Numbered from the stretch's first letter, positions 1-6,435 are shown. The stretch is DNA of 9,228 nt from an uncultured Synergistales bacterium (GCA_937957815.1 CALFXN010000190.1:1-9228); one strand, 5' to 3'. Notes: generated from the letters alone by a model not told the origin. Numbers and translations: made by a program.

Positions 1-26
1 GTATCGCGAAAGGATGGGAGAGAGCT

Positions 27-479
27 GTGTTGAAAAAGTTGTGTCTCGTTGCTTCGTGTGCGGTGATTATCGCGGTGATGACGGCGGCCCCGTCGCGGGC
101 CTTCTGGGGAAAGTATTCGTCCGTGGCCGTGACGGAAGGGACGGTTCGTGTCTCAGCGGCGGATCTCGAAAGAGGCAGGGCTCATTTTTACAAAGCGGAT
201 ATCGGCGGAAAGGATATCGCGTTCTTTCTTGTCAGGGACATGGAAGGGAACGTCCGTGCGGCGTTCGACGCGTGCGATGTGTGTTTTCACGCGAAAAAGG
301 GATACTCCGAGGGGAAGAACGCTCTCATGATCTGCAATCAGTGCGGCATGCGCTTCCCGGTCGCGCGGATCGGTTTCGAAAAGGGCGGCTGCAATCCGGC
401 TCCGCTCGCGATGGCACTCGATGGCGAAAGCGTCATCGTCAGGGCGGACGACCTCGCGGCCGGCGCACGGTTTTTCTAG
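27..479 (+). CDS. Secreted DUF2318-family cysteine-rich protein, probable iron-uptake accessory
   Basis: The 150-residue product starts at GTG 27 (GGGAG 6 nt upstream; TTG 30 is the alternative). It opens with a signal peptide: KK, a hydrophobic core at about residues 5-21, and a likely cut after SRA (25). The mature part carries the DUF2318 pattern: AHFY at 52-55, FDACDVCF with C83/C86, MICNQCGMRFP with C103/C106, and GGCNP with C122. The CxxC pairs suggest metal or redox binding outside the membrane. In some bacteria this domain is fused to membrane helices; here it stands alone and soluble. The next gene starts 10 nt after the stop, so they are co-transcribed. Known context: DUF2318 proteins sit with FtsX-type permeases and an ATPase in the P19/FTR1 iron loci (Campylobacter p19, E. 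coli fetMP). The family call is firm; the role in iron handling is inferred from neighbours, and the ligand is unknown. Confidence 0.87.
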   Translation: MLKKLCLVASCAVIIAVMTAAPSRAFWGKYSSVAVTEGTVRVSAADLERGRAHFYKADIGGKDIAFFLVRDMEGNVRAAFDACDVCFHAKKGYSEGKNALMICNQCGMRFPVARIGFEKGGCNPAPLAMALDGESVIVRADDLAAGARFF

Positions 480-489
480 GGAACAGGCG

Positions 490-1683
490 ATGAACATCCT
501 CACGATTCCGTTCCGGAACATCAGGCGGAAACCAGCGAAGACGCTTCTGCTGCTCCTGGTCTTCACGCTCGGCGTGGTGTCGATCGTTTCGCTCGTCTCA
601 TTTTCCCGGGTGGCGCGTCACAGCCTCGAACAGAAGCTCTGGGCGTTCGGCCCGAACATCCTCGTCTTCCCGAAGATCGAGCAGATCCGCCTGAGCTACG
701 GAGGAATGAACGCCGGAAACGTCACGACCGACGTCCGGTTTCTCGACGAACGTGCCGTTCTCGCGGGCATCGACGCGATCCCGAACCGGGGCAACGTCCG
801 CGCGGTCTCGCCGAAGCTCGTGACAGTCGCCGCGATGACCGTTCCCGGGAAGGCGTCCGCATCGGGAGCGGACTCGAACGTCGGCGTCGTCGGCGTCCTC
901 TGGGACAGGGAAAAGCTCATCAAGAACTACTGGATGCCGCAAGGCCGCTACCCTGAGACCGAGGAGGAACTTCTCGCGGGACACGCGGTCGCCGCCCGCC
1001 TCGGGCTGAAGCCCGGAGACCGCGTCGGGCTCTTCGGGCGCGAGATGCTCGTGAGCGGCGTCCTCGAACCGACGGGAAGCGACGACGACGGCGTCGTCTT
1101 CGGAAATCTCGCGCTCGTCCAGGAGAACGCCGGACGCCGGGGGAAGCTGAACTTCCTCGAAGTCGCCGCGATCTGCGCCGGGTGTCCGATCGGCGACATC
1201 GTCGACCAGATGCGCGCGGCCGTTCCCGACGCCGAGATCACGGCGATGATGAACGTCGTCGAGCAGCGGATGTACTCGCTCGACTTCGTGTCGAACCTCA
1301 TCCTCGCGGTGAGCCTCATCATCCTCTTCATCGCCTGCGCGATGGTCGGACTCTCGATGATGTCCCAGGTCAACGACAGGAAGCGGGAGATCGGCCTGCT
1401 GCGCTCGATGGGCTTCTCGAAGGGCCGCGTTTTCCAGATCGTCTGCTTCGAGGGTTTTCTTCTCGGCGTCGCCGCAGGAGGCATCGGCTATACGATCGGA
1501 TTCGTCGCCTCGGAGAAGATCCTCGGTGCGCTCAGGATGCTCGAGGACGCGTCGCTGACCTTCGAACCGGCGCATCTTGCGATCGCGTGCGGCGTCTTCG
1601 GCCTCGTTTCGACGGCCTCGTCGCTCCTTCCCGCCTGGAAGGCGTCGAGGATCGAGCCGTCGGAAGCTCTCGTGAGCATCTAG
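490..1683 (+). CDS. ABC transporter permease, FtsX/MacB family
   Basis: This 397-residue inner-membrane permease starts at ATG 490; its ribosome binding site AGGGA (478-482) overlaps the stop of the previous gene. It has the four-helix MacB/FtsX layout: helix 1 at about 18-38, a large extracytoplasmic domain at about 40-265, and helices at about 267-290, 318-341 and 362-382. The cytoplasmic coupling segment (296-313, REIGLLRSMGFSKG) and the C-terminal PAWKASRIEPSEAL (381-394) are classic FtsX-family marks. An unusual CAGC (C229, C232) lies in the extracytoplasmic domain, which suggests a disulfide or metal site and fits the CxxC-bearing DUF2318 neighbour. MacB-type systems usually work by moving the periplasmic domain rather than by carrying solute through the membrane. 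Only one permease is visible here, whereas the Campylobacter p19 locus has two, so a second may lie upstream. The family is certain; the substrate is unknown. Confidence 0.9.
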   Translation: MNILTIPFRNIRRKPAKTLLLLLVFTLGVVSIVSLVSFSRVARHSLEQKLWAFGPNILVFPKIEQIRLSYGGMNAGNVTTDVRFLDERAVLAGIDAIPNRGNVRAVSPKLVTVAAMTVPGKASASGADSNVGVVGVLWDREKLIKNYWMPQGRYPETEEELLAGHAVAARLGLKPGDRVGLFGREMLVSGVLEPTGSDDDGVVFGNLALVQENAGRRGKLNFLEVAAICAGCPIGDIVDQMRAAVPDAEITAMMNVVEQRMYSLDFVSNLILAVSLIILFIACAMVGLSMMSQVNDRKREIGLLRSMGFSKGRVFQIVCFEGFLLGVAAGGIGYTIGFVASEKILGALRMLEDASLTFEPAHLAIACGVFGLVSTASSLLPAWKASRIEPSEALVSI

Positions 1684-1695
1684 GAGGGACGGAAC

Positions 1696-2361
1696 ATGAT
1701 CGAAGCATTCGGAATCGGCAAGACATTCCGTTCGAACGGAAGTGAGATCCATGCCCTCCGCGACGTCTCGCTCTCCGTGCGGGACGGGGAGTTCGTCTCC
1801 ATCGCGGGACGCTCCGGGTCGGGAAAGACGACGCTTCTCAACGTCCTCTCGACGCTGATGCGCCCAGACTCGGGAACGATCCGCTACGACGGCCGGGATG
1901 CGGCCTCGATGGATGCCCGCGAGCTCGATGCGCTCAGGAAGAACGAGATCGCGATGGTCTTCCAGTTCCATTATCTCCTGCCGTACCTCACGGCCATCGA
2001 GAACGTCGCGCTTCCGTTCATGGACTCCATGATTCCCGTGAGCCGGGACCGGACCGACCACGCGATGCGCTGTCTCTCGCGTGTCGGTCTGAAGGGAAAG
2101 GAACACCGGCTTCCCGGACAGCTCTCCGGGGGCGAGCAGCAGCGCGTCGCGATCGCGCGGGCGCTCGTCACGTCGGCGAAGATCCTCTTCGCCGACGAAC
2201 CGACCGGGAGCCTCGACAAGGGGACCGGACGTGAAATCATGGAACTCATCCGCGGGTTCACCGACGACGGGCTCTCGGTCGTCATGGTGACGCACGACAG
2301 AGAATACGCATCCGTCGCGGACCGCGTTGTTTCCATGGAGGACGGACGGATCGTCGTATAA
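1696..2361 (+). CDS. ABC transporter ATP-binding protein, LolD/MacB family
   Basis: This 221-residue cytoplasmic ATPase is the motor for the permease encoded 12 nt upstream. All nucleotide-binding motifs are intact: Walker A GRSGSGKT (38-45), Q-loop glutamine 90 in MVFQFHYLLPYLT, signature LSGGE (143-147), Walker B ILFADEP with catalytic E168, D-loop SLDK (172-175), and switch histidine H200 in VTHD. The sequence between Q-loop and signature (LTAIENVALP) is typical of the LolD/MacB/FtsE-like clade rather than of solute importers. The start at ATG 1696 has GGAGGG (1683-1688) with 7-nt spacing, again overlapping the upstream stop, so the two are likely translationally coupled. With the DUF2318 gene it completes the accessory module proposed for a P19-type iron system. 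Biochemical class is certain; transported or mechanically driven partner is inferred only. Confidence 0.93.
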   Translation: MIEAFGIGKTFRSNGSEIHALRDVSLSVRDGEFVSIAGRSGSGKTTLLNVLSTLMRPDSGTIRYDGRDAASMDARELDALRKNEIAMVFQFHYLLPYLTAIENVALPFMDSMIPVSRDRTDHAMRCLSRVGLKGKEHRLPGQLSGGEQQRVAIARALVTSAKILFADEPTGSLDKGTGREIMELIRGFTDDGLSVVMVTHDREYASVADRVVSMEDGRIVV

Positions 2362-2416
2362 TGAGAGCAACGGATCCCGGACTCCGGGGCCGCATCGGAA
2401 CAGAGGAGGAGACGGC

Positions 2417-3343
2417 ATGGATATCGTGATCGCGGGACTCGGAGGCATCGGCGGATACTACGGAGGCAGGCTCGCGGCAGCCTTCGGCGGTGGGAGCGCG
2501 CACCGGGTGACGTTTTTCTGTCGCGGAGCCCATCTCGACGCCATCCGGAATGAGGGGCTCGAAGTGCGTGCGGTGGACGGGACCTTCACGGCGTGTCCGT
2601 CATTCGCGACGGACCGGGGCGAGAATCTCACCCCGTGCGACCTTCTTCTCGTCTGCGTCAAGACGTACGATCTCGACGTCGCAATCCGCGAGGTCCGTCC
2701 GGCGATCTCGCCGTCGACGGTCGTCCTGCCGCTCGCGAACGGCGTCAACAACGCGCGCGCCATCCGGAACATCATCCCCGGATCCGTCGTTCTCAACGGC
2801 CTCGTCTATATTTCGTCGTTCATCGAATCTCCCGGAGTGGTCCGGCAGATCGGCGGCAGCCGCACGCTCGTCTTCGGTCCCGAAACGGGGCCGACGGATC
2901 CCTTCGAGCCGCTCGCCGCACTCCTGAAGGAGGCCGGGATCGCCGCGACTCTGTCGGCGGATATCCGCGCCGAGGTCTGGTCGAAATTCATCTTCCTGTC
3001 GCCTCTCGCCGCCGTTACGACGCTGTCGGCGAAAACCTTCGGGGAACTCCAGAAGGACGCTCCGAAAATGGCGCTCCTGAAGGATCTCATGGAGGAGGCC
3101 AGGCTCGTCGGAAAGGCGCTCGGCGTGACGTGGCCGCCCGATGTCGTCTCGAAGTCGCTCGGGAAGTTCGAAGGTTTTCCTCCCGAGACGAAGACATCGA
3201 TGCAGCTCGACGCGGAGAGGGGAAAGCGCACCGAACTCATGGAACTCGTCGGCTCGATCGTCGAAATGGGAAAGGACGCGGGCGTCCCGACGCCGAGGTA
3301 TGCGGCCGTCTTCGCGGAACTCCGCGGGAGGGTGAAAAGCTGA
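2417..3343 (+). CDS. panE: 2-dehydropantoate 2-reductase family protein (ApbA/PanE)
   Basis: The 308-residue product is a cytoplasmic NADPH-dependent ketopantoate reductase by family; the reaction makes pantoate for pantothenate and CoA synthesis. The N-terminal Rossmann fold has GLGGIG (7-12). Family residues are visible: K82 in VKTYD, N109 in LANG, catalytic-type K190 in VWSKFIFL, and the C-terminal TSMQLDAERGKRTE (260-273), whose closing Glu matches the substrate-binding Glu of the E. coli enzyme. The start at ATG 2417 is set by AGAGGAGG (2402-2409) with 7-nt spacing; the frame stays open upstream but without a comparable site. It lies 55 nt after the ABC ATPase gene. That spacer has only a small GC hairpin (2376-2388) without a T tract, so read-through from upstream is possible. 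No other pantothenate gene is nearby, so it may be a paralogue acting on another 2-keto acid. Family call firm, exact substrate moderate. Confidence 0.88.
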   Translation: MDIVIAGLGGIGGYYGGRLAAAFGGGSAHRVTFFCRGAHLDAIRNEGLEVRAVDGTFTACPSFATDRGENLTPCDLLLVCVKTYDLDVAIREVRPAISPSTVVLPLANGVNNARAIRNIIPGSVVLNGLVYISSFIESPGVVRQIGGSRTLVFGPETGPTDPFEPLAALLKEAGIAATLSADIRAEVWSKFIFLSPLAAVTTLSAKTFGELQKDAPKMALLKDLMEEARLVGKALGVTWPPDVVSKSLGKFEGFPPETKTSMQLDAERGKRTELMELVGSIVEMGKDAGVPTPRYAAVFAELRGRVKS

Positions 3344-3382
3344 AACCCGGATGCGCGCCCGATACGTCCGCCCCTGGAATAC

Positions 3383-3427
3383 GGATCCCCCGCTGTGGTC
3401 CCTGCGCCCGGCGGGGGATCCTCTTTT
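3383..3427 (+). terminator. Rho-independent terminator after panE
   Basis: A perfect 11-bp stem, GGATCCCCCGC (3383-3393) with GCGGGGGATCC (3411-3421), encloses a 17-nt loop and is followed by TCTTTTA. It sits 40 nt after the panE stop, so it separates panE and the ABC operon from the hydrogenase operon. The T tract is short and interrupted, but the stem is very strong. Confidence 0.85.
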
Positions 3428-3541
3428 ATGCGGCGCATTCCGGTGTCTTTCGACAGAAAAACGGAAGGAGAATCCCTCGGTGCGCCGATACGGCGGATAA
3501 AGACGCTGAATCTTGATGCCGCTTCCCCCGGCAGACTTGAT

Positions 3542-3562
3542 TTTTCACGAAATACGTGAAAA
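3542..3562. promoter_or_regulatory. Perfect inverted repeat, candidate operator of the hydrogenase operon
   Basis: Arms TTTTCACG (3542-3549) and CGTGAAAA (3555-3562) match exactly over 8 bp around the spacer AAATA. It has no T-rich tail and lies at the upstream edge of the AT-rich island, about 185 bases before the hydC start, where an operator or activator site would be expected. The half-site TTCAC/GTGAA recalls parts of Rex and CRP/FNR-type sites but matches neither consensus in arrangement, so no regulator is assigned. Confidence 0.6.
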
Positions 3563-3582
3563 CATGAGATAAACAATATTGC

Positions 3583-3612
3583 TTCAAAATTTGTGTTACT
3601 AAAAATTATATA
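3583..3612 (+). promoter_or_regulatory. Candidate sigma-70-type promoter for the hydrogenase operon
   Basis: TTCAAA (3583-3588) as a -35 box and TATATA (3607-3612) as a -10 box are 18 bp apart in an AT-rich island just downstream of the palindrome. Each box matches about four of six consensus bases. This would start transcription near 3618-3620 and give a leader of about 127 nt. The AT-rich setting makes several other pairings possible, so the exact boxes are tentative. A small inverted repeat (TACGT at 3611-3615, ACGTA at 3619-3623) would fall at the start site. Confidence 0.35.
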
Positions 3613-3705
3613 CGTGCTACGTAAGAGGGAGGGAATCGGAAGCGCTTTTCCGGACGGAGTCCGTGTCCGCATTCGTTGCATGGGGCGAACAGCCACATCA
3701 CACTG

Positions 3706-3721
3706 CCCGTCTTTCGACGGG
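3706..3721 (+). promoter_or_regulatory. Leader hairpin upstream of the hydC ribosome binding site
   Basis: CCCGTC (3706-3711) pairs perfectly with GACGGG (3716-3721) across a TTTC loop, ending 11 nt before the AAGGAGGGGG ribosome binding site (3733-3742). A second weaker stem is CGGAC (3651-3655) with GTCCG (3659-3663). They might shape the leader or stabilise the message; no known riboswitch is recognised, and short GC stems arise easily in this base composition. Confidence 0.3.
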
Positions 3722-3745
3722 AGGTTGGGACAAAGGAGGGGGAGT

Positions 3746-4216
3746 ATGTCGTTCAGCGCCCAGGAGATGGTCGAAAAGACCAGAAAGATCGTAGCCCCCT
3801 GGAAGGAGAAAAAGGGAGGACTCATTCCCATTCTCCAGGAAGTCCAGAAGGAACTGGGGTACATTTCGACGGAGGCGATGGAGACGATCTCGAAGGAATT
3901 GAAGATTCCGAAATCAGAGATCTACGGGGTTGCCACGTTCTACGCCCAGTTCCACCTGAAGCCCAGAGGTCGTCACGTGGTCCGGGTGTGCCGGGGGACG
4001 GCGTGTCACGTTCGCGGAAGTCTCGCTGTACTTGAAAAAGTGAAGGAAATCACGGGCATCCAGGAAAACGAAACGACGGATGACCTCCGGTTCACGATCG
4101 AGCCGGTAGCCTGTCTGGGAGCCTGTGGCCTCGCTCCCGTCATGATGGTGGATAGCCAGACCTTCGGTCGCCTCGTTCCGGGGAAGGTCCAGGGTATCCT
4201 CGACACGTTCCGGTAG
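3746..4216 (+). CDS. hydC: NuoE-like [2Fe-2S] subunit of NAD-linked hydrogenase (HydC/HndA/HoxE type)
   Basis: The 156-residue product is the thioredoxin-fold diaphorase subunit that pairs with the NuoF-like flavoprotein encoded two genes on. The N-terminal helical part (about 1-70, with LIPILQEVQKELGYIS and YGVATFYAQF) and the [2Fe-2S] ligands C82, C87, C123 and C127 (C-x4-C and C-x3-C in CRGTAC and CLGAC) are complete, and the length matches NuoE/HydC. I chose ATG 3746 because AAGGAGGGGG (3733-3742) lies just upstream, whereas the longer open frame from 3593 begins within the promoter-like AT-rich island. In related enzymes the N1a-type cluster sits near FMN and may tune flavin potential rather than carry the main current. 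First gene of the hydrogenase operon, 36 nt before the next. Alternatives such as a complex I or formate dehydrogenase subunit are excluded by the downstream hydrogenase genes. Confidence 0.92.
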   Translation: MSFSAQEMVEKTRKIVAPWKEKKGGLIPILQEVQKELGYISTEAMETISKELKIPKSEIYGVATFYAQFHLKPRGRHVVRVCRGTACHVRGSLAVLEKVKEITGIQENETTDDLRFTIEPVACLGACGLAPVMMVDSQTFGRLVPGKVQGILDTFR

Positions 4217-4252
4217 GACGATCCGTCCGGAGCGAAGGGGAGGAATCGGAGC

Positions 4253-4627
4253 ATGACGAACAAAATCAGGACCCTCGACGACCTGCGCCGCATCCGCGAA
4301 GCTTCCACGGACCTCACCTCGGCGAGGAGCAAGGGACGCGCGAGCATCGTCGTCGGAATGGGAACCTGCGGCATCGCCGCGGGAGCGCGCGAGGTCATGA
4401 CGGCGGCGCTTCAGGAACTCGAGAAACGGAACATCCACGACGTCTCTGTGACGACGACGGGCTGCATCGGAATGTGTCAGCAGGAACCGCTCGTCGACGT
4501 CATCGCCCCCGGGATGGGGCGCATCACCTACGGTCTCGTGACGCCGGAGGACATGGCGGCCATCGTGGCGGAACACATCGTGAACGGCCACATCGTCGAA
4601 CGGCTCGTTATCGGACGGGCCGACTGA
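4253..4627 (+). CDS. Small thioredoxin-fold (2Fe-2S) ferredoxin-like protein, HndB type
   Basis: This 124-residue protein belongs to the thioredoxin-like [2Fe-2S] ferredoxin group known as HndB in NADP-reducing hydrogenase operons. The fold region spans about 29-120, with GMGTCGIAAGAREV (35-48) in the first cluster-loop position and TGCIGMCQQEP (69-79) in the second. Only three cysteines are present: C39, C71 and C75. The usual C-x4-C of the first loop is reduced to one cysteine, so a standard four-Cys cluster cannot form in one chain. The GTCGIAAGA wording looks familiar from HndB relatives, so this is probably a family trait, not damage. Its C-terminal half resembles the N-terminal domain of the next gene product (EHIVNG against EHIVKG), which suggests an old duplication. 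Start ATG 4253 has GGGGAGGA with 8-nt spacing. It may be an extra subunit or an assembly factor; its role is uncertain. Confidence 0.85.
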   Translation: MTNKIRTLDDLRRIREASTDLTSARSKGRASIVVGMGTCGIAAGAREVMTAALQELEKRNIHDVSVTTTGCIGMCQQEPLVDVIAPGMGRITYGLVTPEDMAAIVAEHIVNGHIVERLVIGRAD

Positions 4628-4641
4628 GGGGGGGGGAGACC
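4628..4641 (+). promoter_or_regulatory. Unusual ribosome binding site of hydB: nine-G tract
   Basis: The whole 14-nt spacer between the HndB-like stop and the hydB start is a run of nine G followed by AGACC. The Shine-Dalgarno match GGGGGAG is embedded in the homopolymer, so slippage in the tract would move the anti-SD pairing options or the intergene distance without touching either protein. This defines ATG 4642 as the hydB start. Confidence 0.7.
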
Positions 4642-6435
4642 ATGCCTATCTTCCGTTCCCACATTCTCGTGTGCGGCGGCACCGGGTGCTCGTCCAGCGG
4701 ATCTCAGGACGTCCAGAAGGTTCTCCGCGACGAAATCGCGAAACGCAACCTGGACAAGGAAATCCTCGTCGTCCAGACCGGATGCCACGGAATGTGCGAA
4801 ATGGGGCCCATCGTTGTCGTCTACCCCGAGGGGACGTTCTACTGTCGGGTGCAGGCATCCGACGTCCCCGAACTCGTGGGGGAACACATCGTCAAGGGCC
4901 GTCCCGTCCAGAGGTTGCTCTACTCGGTCCCCGAAGACGCCTCGAGGGTGCCATTCTACAAGGATATCCCGTTCTACGGCAAGCAGCACCGCATCGCGCT
5001 GAAGAATTGCGGCTACATCAATCCGGACAACATCGAGGAGTACATCGCCCGCGGGGGATACGAGGGGCTCGGAAAGGCGCTGACGTCGATGACATCCGCG
5101 CAGGTGATCGACGAGGTCAAGGCTTCCGGCCTCCGCGGCCGGGGCGGCGGCGGCTTTCCCACGGGCCTGAAGTGGAGCTTCGCCGCGAAGTCGCCCGGAC
5201 CCAAGAAATACGTGATCTGCAACGCCGACGAAGGCGACCCGGGAGCGTTCATGGACCGCTCCCTCATCGAGGGCGATCCGCACGCGATCATCGAGGGGAT
5301 GATGATCGGCGCGTACGCCATCGGAGCCGACGAGGGGTACGTCTACTGCCGTGCGGAGTACCCGCTCGCGATCGAACGGCTGAAGACCGCCATCGCCCAG
5401 GCCGAGGAGTTCGGCCTGATGGGAACGGATGTCCTCGGAACGGGATTCAACTTCACGCTGCACATCAAGGAAGGCGCCGGAGCGTTCGTCTGCGGCGAAG
5501 AGACGGCGCTCATGGGCTCGATCGAGGGACGGCGAGGAATGCCGATGCCCCGGCCGCCGTTCCCGGCCGTCCACGGCCTCTGGGGAAAGCCGACCAACAT
5601 CAACAACGTCGAGACGTGGGCGAATGTGGCGCAGATCATCGTCAACGGCGGCGCGTGGTACGCGTCGATGGGGACGGAGAAGTCCAAGGGAACCAAGGTT
5701 TTCGCCCTGACGGGGAAGGTGAAGCATACGGGGCTCGTCGAAGTCCCGATGGGGATCACGCTCCGGGAGATCATCTTCGACATCGGGGGAGGCATCCTGA
5801 ACGACAGGAAGTTCAAGGCCGTCCAGATCGGAGGTCCGTCGGGCGGATGCCTCACCGAAGAGCATCTCGACCTTCCCGTGAGCTACGAGTCGCTGACCGG
5901 CGCGGGCGCGATCATGGGGTCGGGCGGTATGGTCGTCATGGACGAGGACAACTGCATGGTCGACGTCGCCAAGTTCTTCCTCGAGTTCACGCAGCGCGAG
6001 TCGTGCGGAAAGTGCGTCCCGTGCCGCGAGGGGACGAAACACATGCTGCTCCTTCTCGAAAAGATCACGTCGGGCCGGGGAACCATGGAGGATATTTCGA
6101 CGCTCGAGCAGCTCGCCGAAATGGTCAGGGAGATGTCGCTCTGCGGACTCGGCCAGACGGCTCCGAACCCGGTCATCACGACGCTGCGCTACTTCAGGGA
6201 CGAGTACGAGGCGCATATCAGGGACAAACGATGTCCTTCGCACGCCTGTACGGCGCTCCTGCGGTACGAGATCGACCCCGAAACGTGCAAGCGCTGCGGC
6301 CTGTGCGCCAAGAACTGCCCGGTCAGCTGCATTTCTGGTTCCCGGCAGGAACCCTACCGCATCGACCAGGAAAAGTGCATCCGGTGCGGGACGTGCTTCC
6401 AGAAGTGCCCGTTCGGCGCTATCGGGAAGAACTAG
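4642..6435 (+). CDS. hydB: NuoF-like NAD/FMN subunit with added N- and C-terminal Fe-S domains (HydB type)
   Basis: This 597-residue flavoprotein subunit is where NAD(H) meets FMN. Domain order: thioredoxin-fold [2Fe-2S] domain (about 1-95; C11, C16, C48, C52), NuoF core (about 115-520), then a 2x[4Fe-4S] ferredoxin domain (about 540-595). In the core, GRGGGGFPTGLKW (166-178) and NADEGDPGAF (194-203) form the FMN site, GAGAFVCGEETALM (278-291) belongs to the NAD/FMN region, and C455, C458, C461 and C501 bind the N3-type [4Fe-4S]. A CPSHAC (C531, C536) precedes the ferredoxin motifs C549-C552-C555-C559P and C579-C582-C585-C589P. Respiratory NuoF and classical HoxF lack this C-terminal ferredoxin; it is a hallmark of HydB in electron-bifurcating enzymes, where ferredoxin is thought to exchange electrons. 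ATG 4642 follows the G-rich binding site. Classification is firm; bifurcation is strongly suggested, not proven. Confidence 0.93.
   Translation: MPIFRSHILVCGGTGCSSSGSQDVQKVLRDEIAKRNLDKEILVVQTGCHGMCEMGPIVVVYPEGTFYCRVQASDVPELVGEHIVKGRPVQRLLYSVPEDASRVPFYKDIPFYGKQHRIALKNCGYINPDNIEEYIARGGYEGLGKALTSMTSAQVIDEVKASGLRGRGGGGFPTGLKWSFAAKSPGPKKYVICNADEGDPGAFMDRSLIEGDPHAIIEGMMIGAYAIGADEGYVYCRAEYPLAIERLKTAIAQAEEFGLMGTDVLGTGFNFTLHIKEGAGAFVCGEETALMGSIEGRRGMPMPRPPFPAVHGLWGKPTNINNVETWANVAQIIVNGGAWYASMGTEKSKGTKVFALTGKVKHTGLVEVPMGITLREIIFDIGGGILNDRKFKAVQIGGPSGGCLTEEHLDLPVSYESLTGAGAIMGSGGMVVMDEDNCMVDVAKFFLEFTQRESCGKCVPCREGTKHMLLLLEKITSGRGTMEDISTLEQLAEMVREMSLCGLGQTAPNPVITTLRYFRDEYEAHIRDKRCPSHACTALLRYEIDPETCKRCGLCAKNCPVSCISGSRQEPYRIDQEKCIRCGTCFQKCPFGAIGKN

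Larger units (their letters stand above)
3344..3745 (+). other. Intergenic regulatory region before the hydrogenase operon (402 bases)
   Basis: No protein gene is supported here. In order it holds the panE terminator, about 110 bases of ordinary GC-rich sequence in which I see nothing, an abrupt AT-rich island (about 3537-3612) with a perfect inverted repeat and promoter-like hexamers, and a GC-rich leader of about 130 nt with small hairpins ending at a strong ribosome binding site. The frame of the next gene is open back to 3593, but that extension would begin within the AT-rich island and lacks a ribosome binding site. An 18-codon frame at 3516-3572 also lacks one and overlaps the palindrome. 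Confidence 0.75.

Noticed and set aside
1..33. Possible C-terminal end of an upstream gene (frame 1, ending VSRKDGRELC at the TGA 31-33) overlapping the DUF2318 start
   Set aside because: Only ten codons are visible and nothing identifies the protein; an overlapping operon end is plausible but cannot be supported.
2376..2388. GC hairpin (CCCGG-ACT-CCGGG) between the ATPase gene and panE
   Set aside because: Five-bp stem with no T tract; not enough to call a terminator.
3516..3572. 18-codon frame in the intergenic region
   Set aside because: No ribosome binding site and it overlaps the palindrome; expected by chance.
3661..3685. Possible sigma-54 promoter around TTGCA (3676-3680)
   Set aside because: The required GG at the -24 position is missing.
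3593..3745. Upstream extension of hydC from the start-like codon at 3593
   Set aside because: It would begin within the promoter-like AT-rich island, has no ribosome binding site, and adds 51 Arg-rich residues absent from NuoE/HydC proteins; ATG 3746 has an excellent site.
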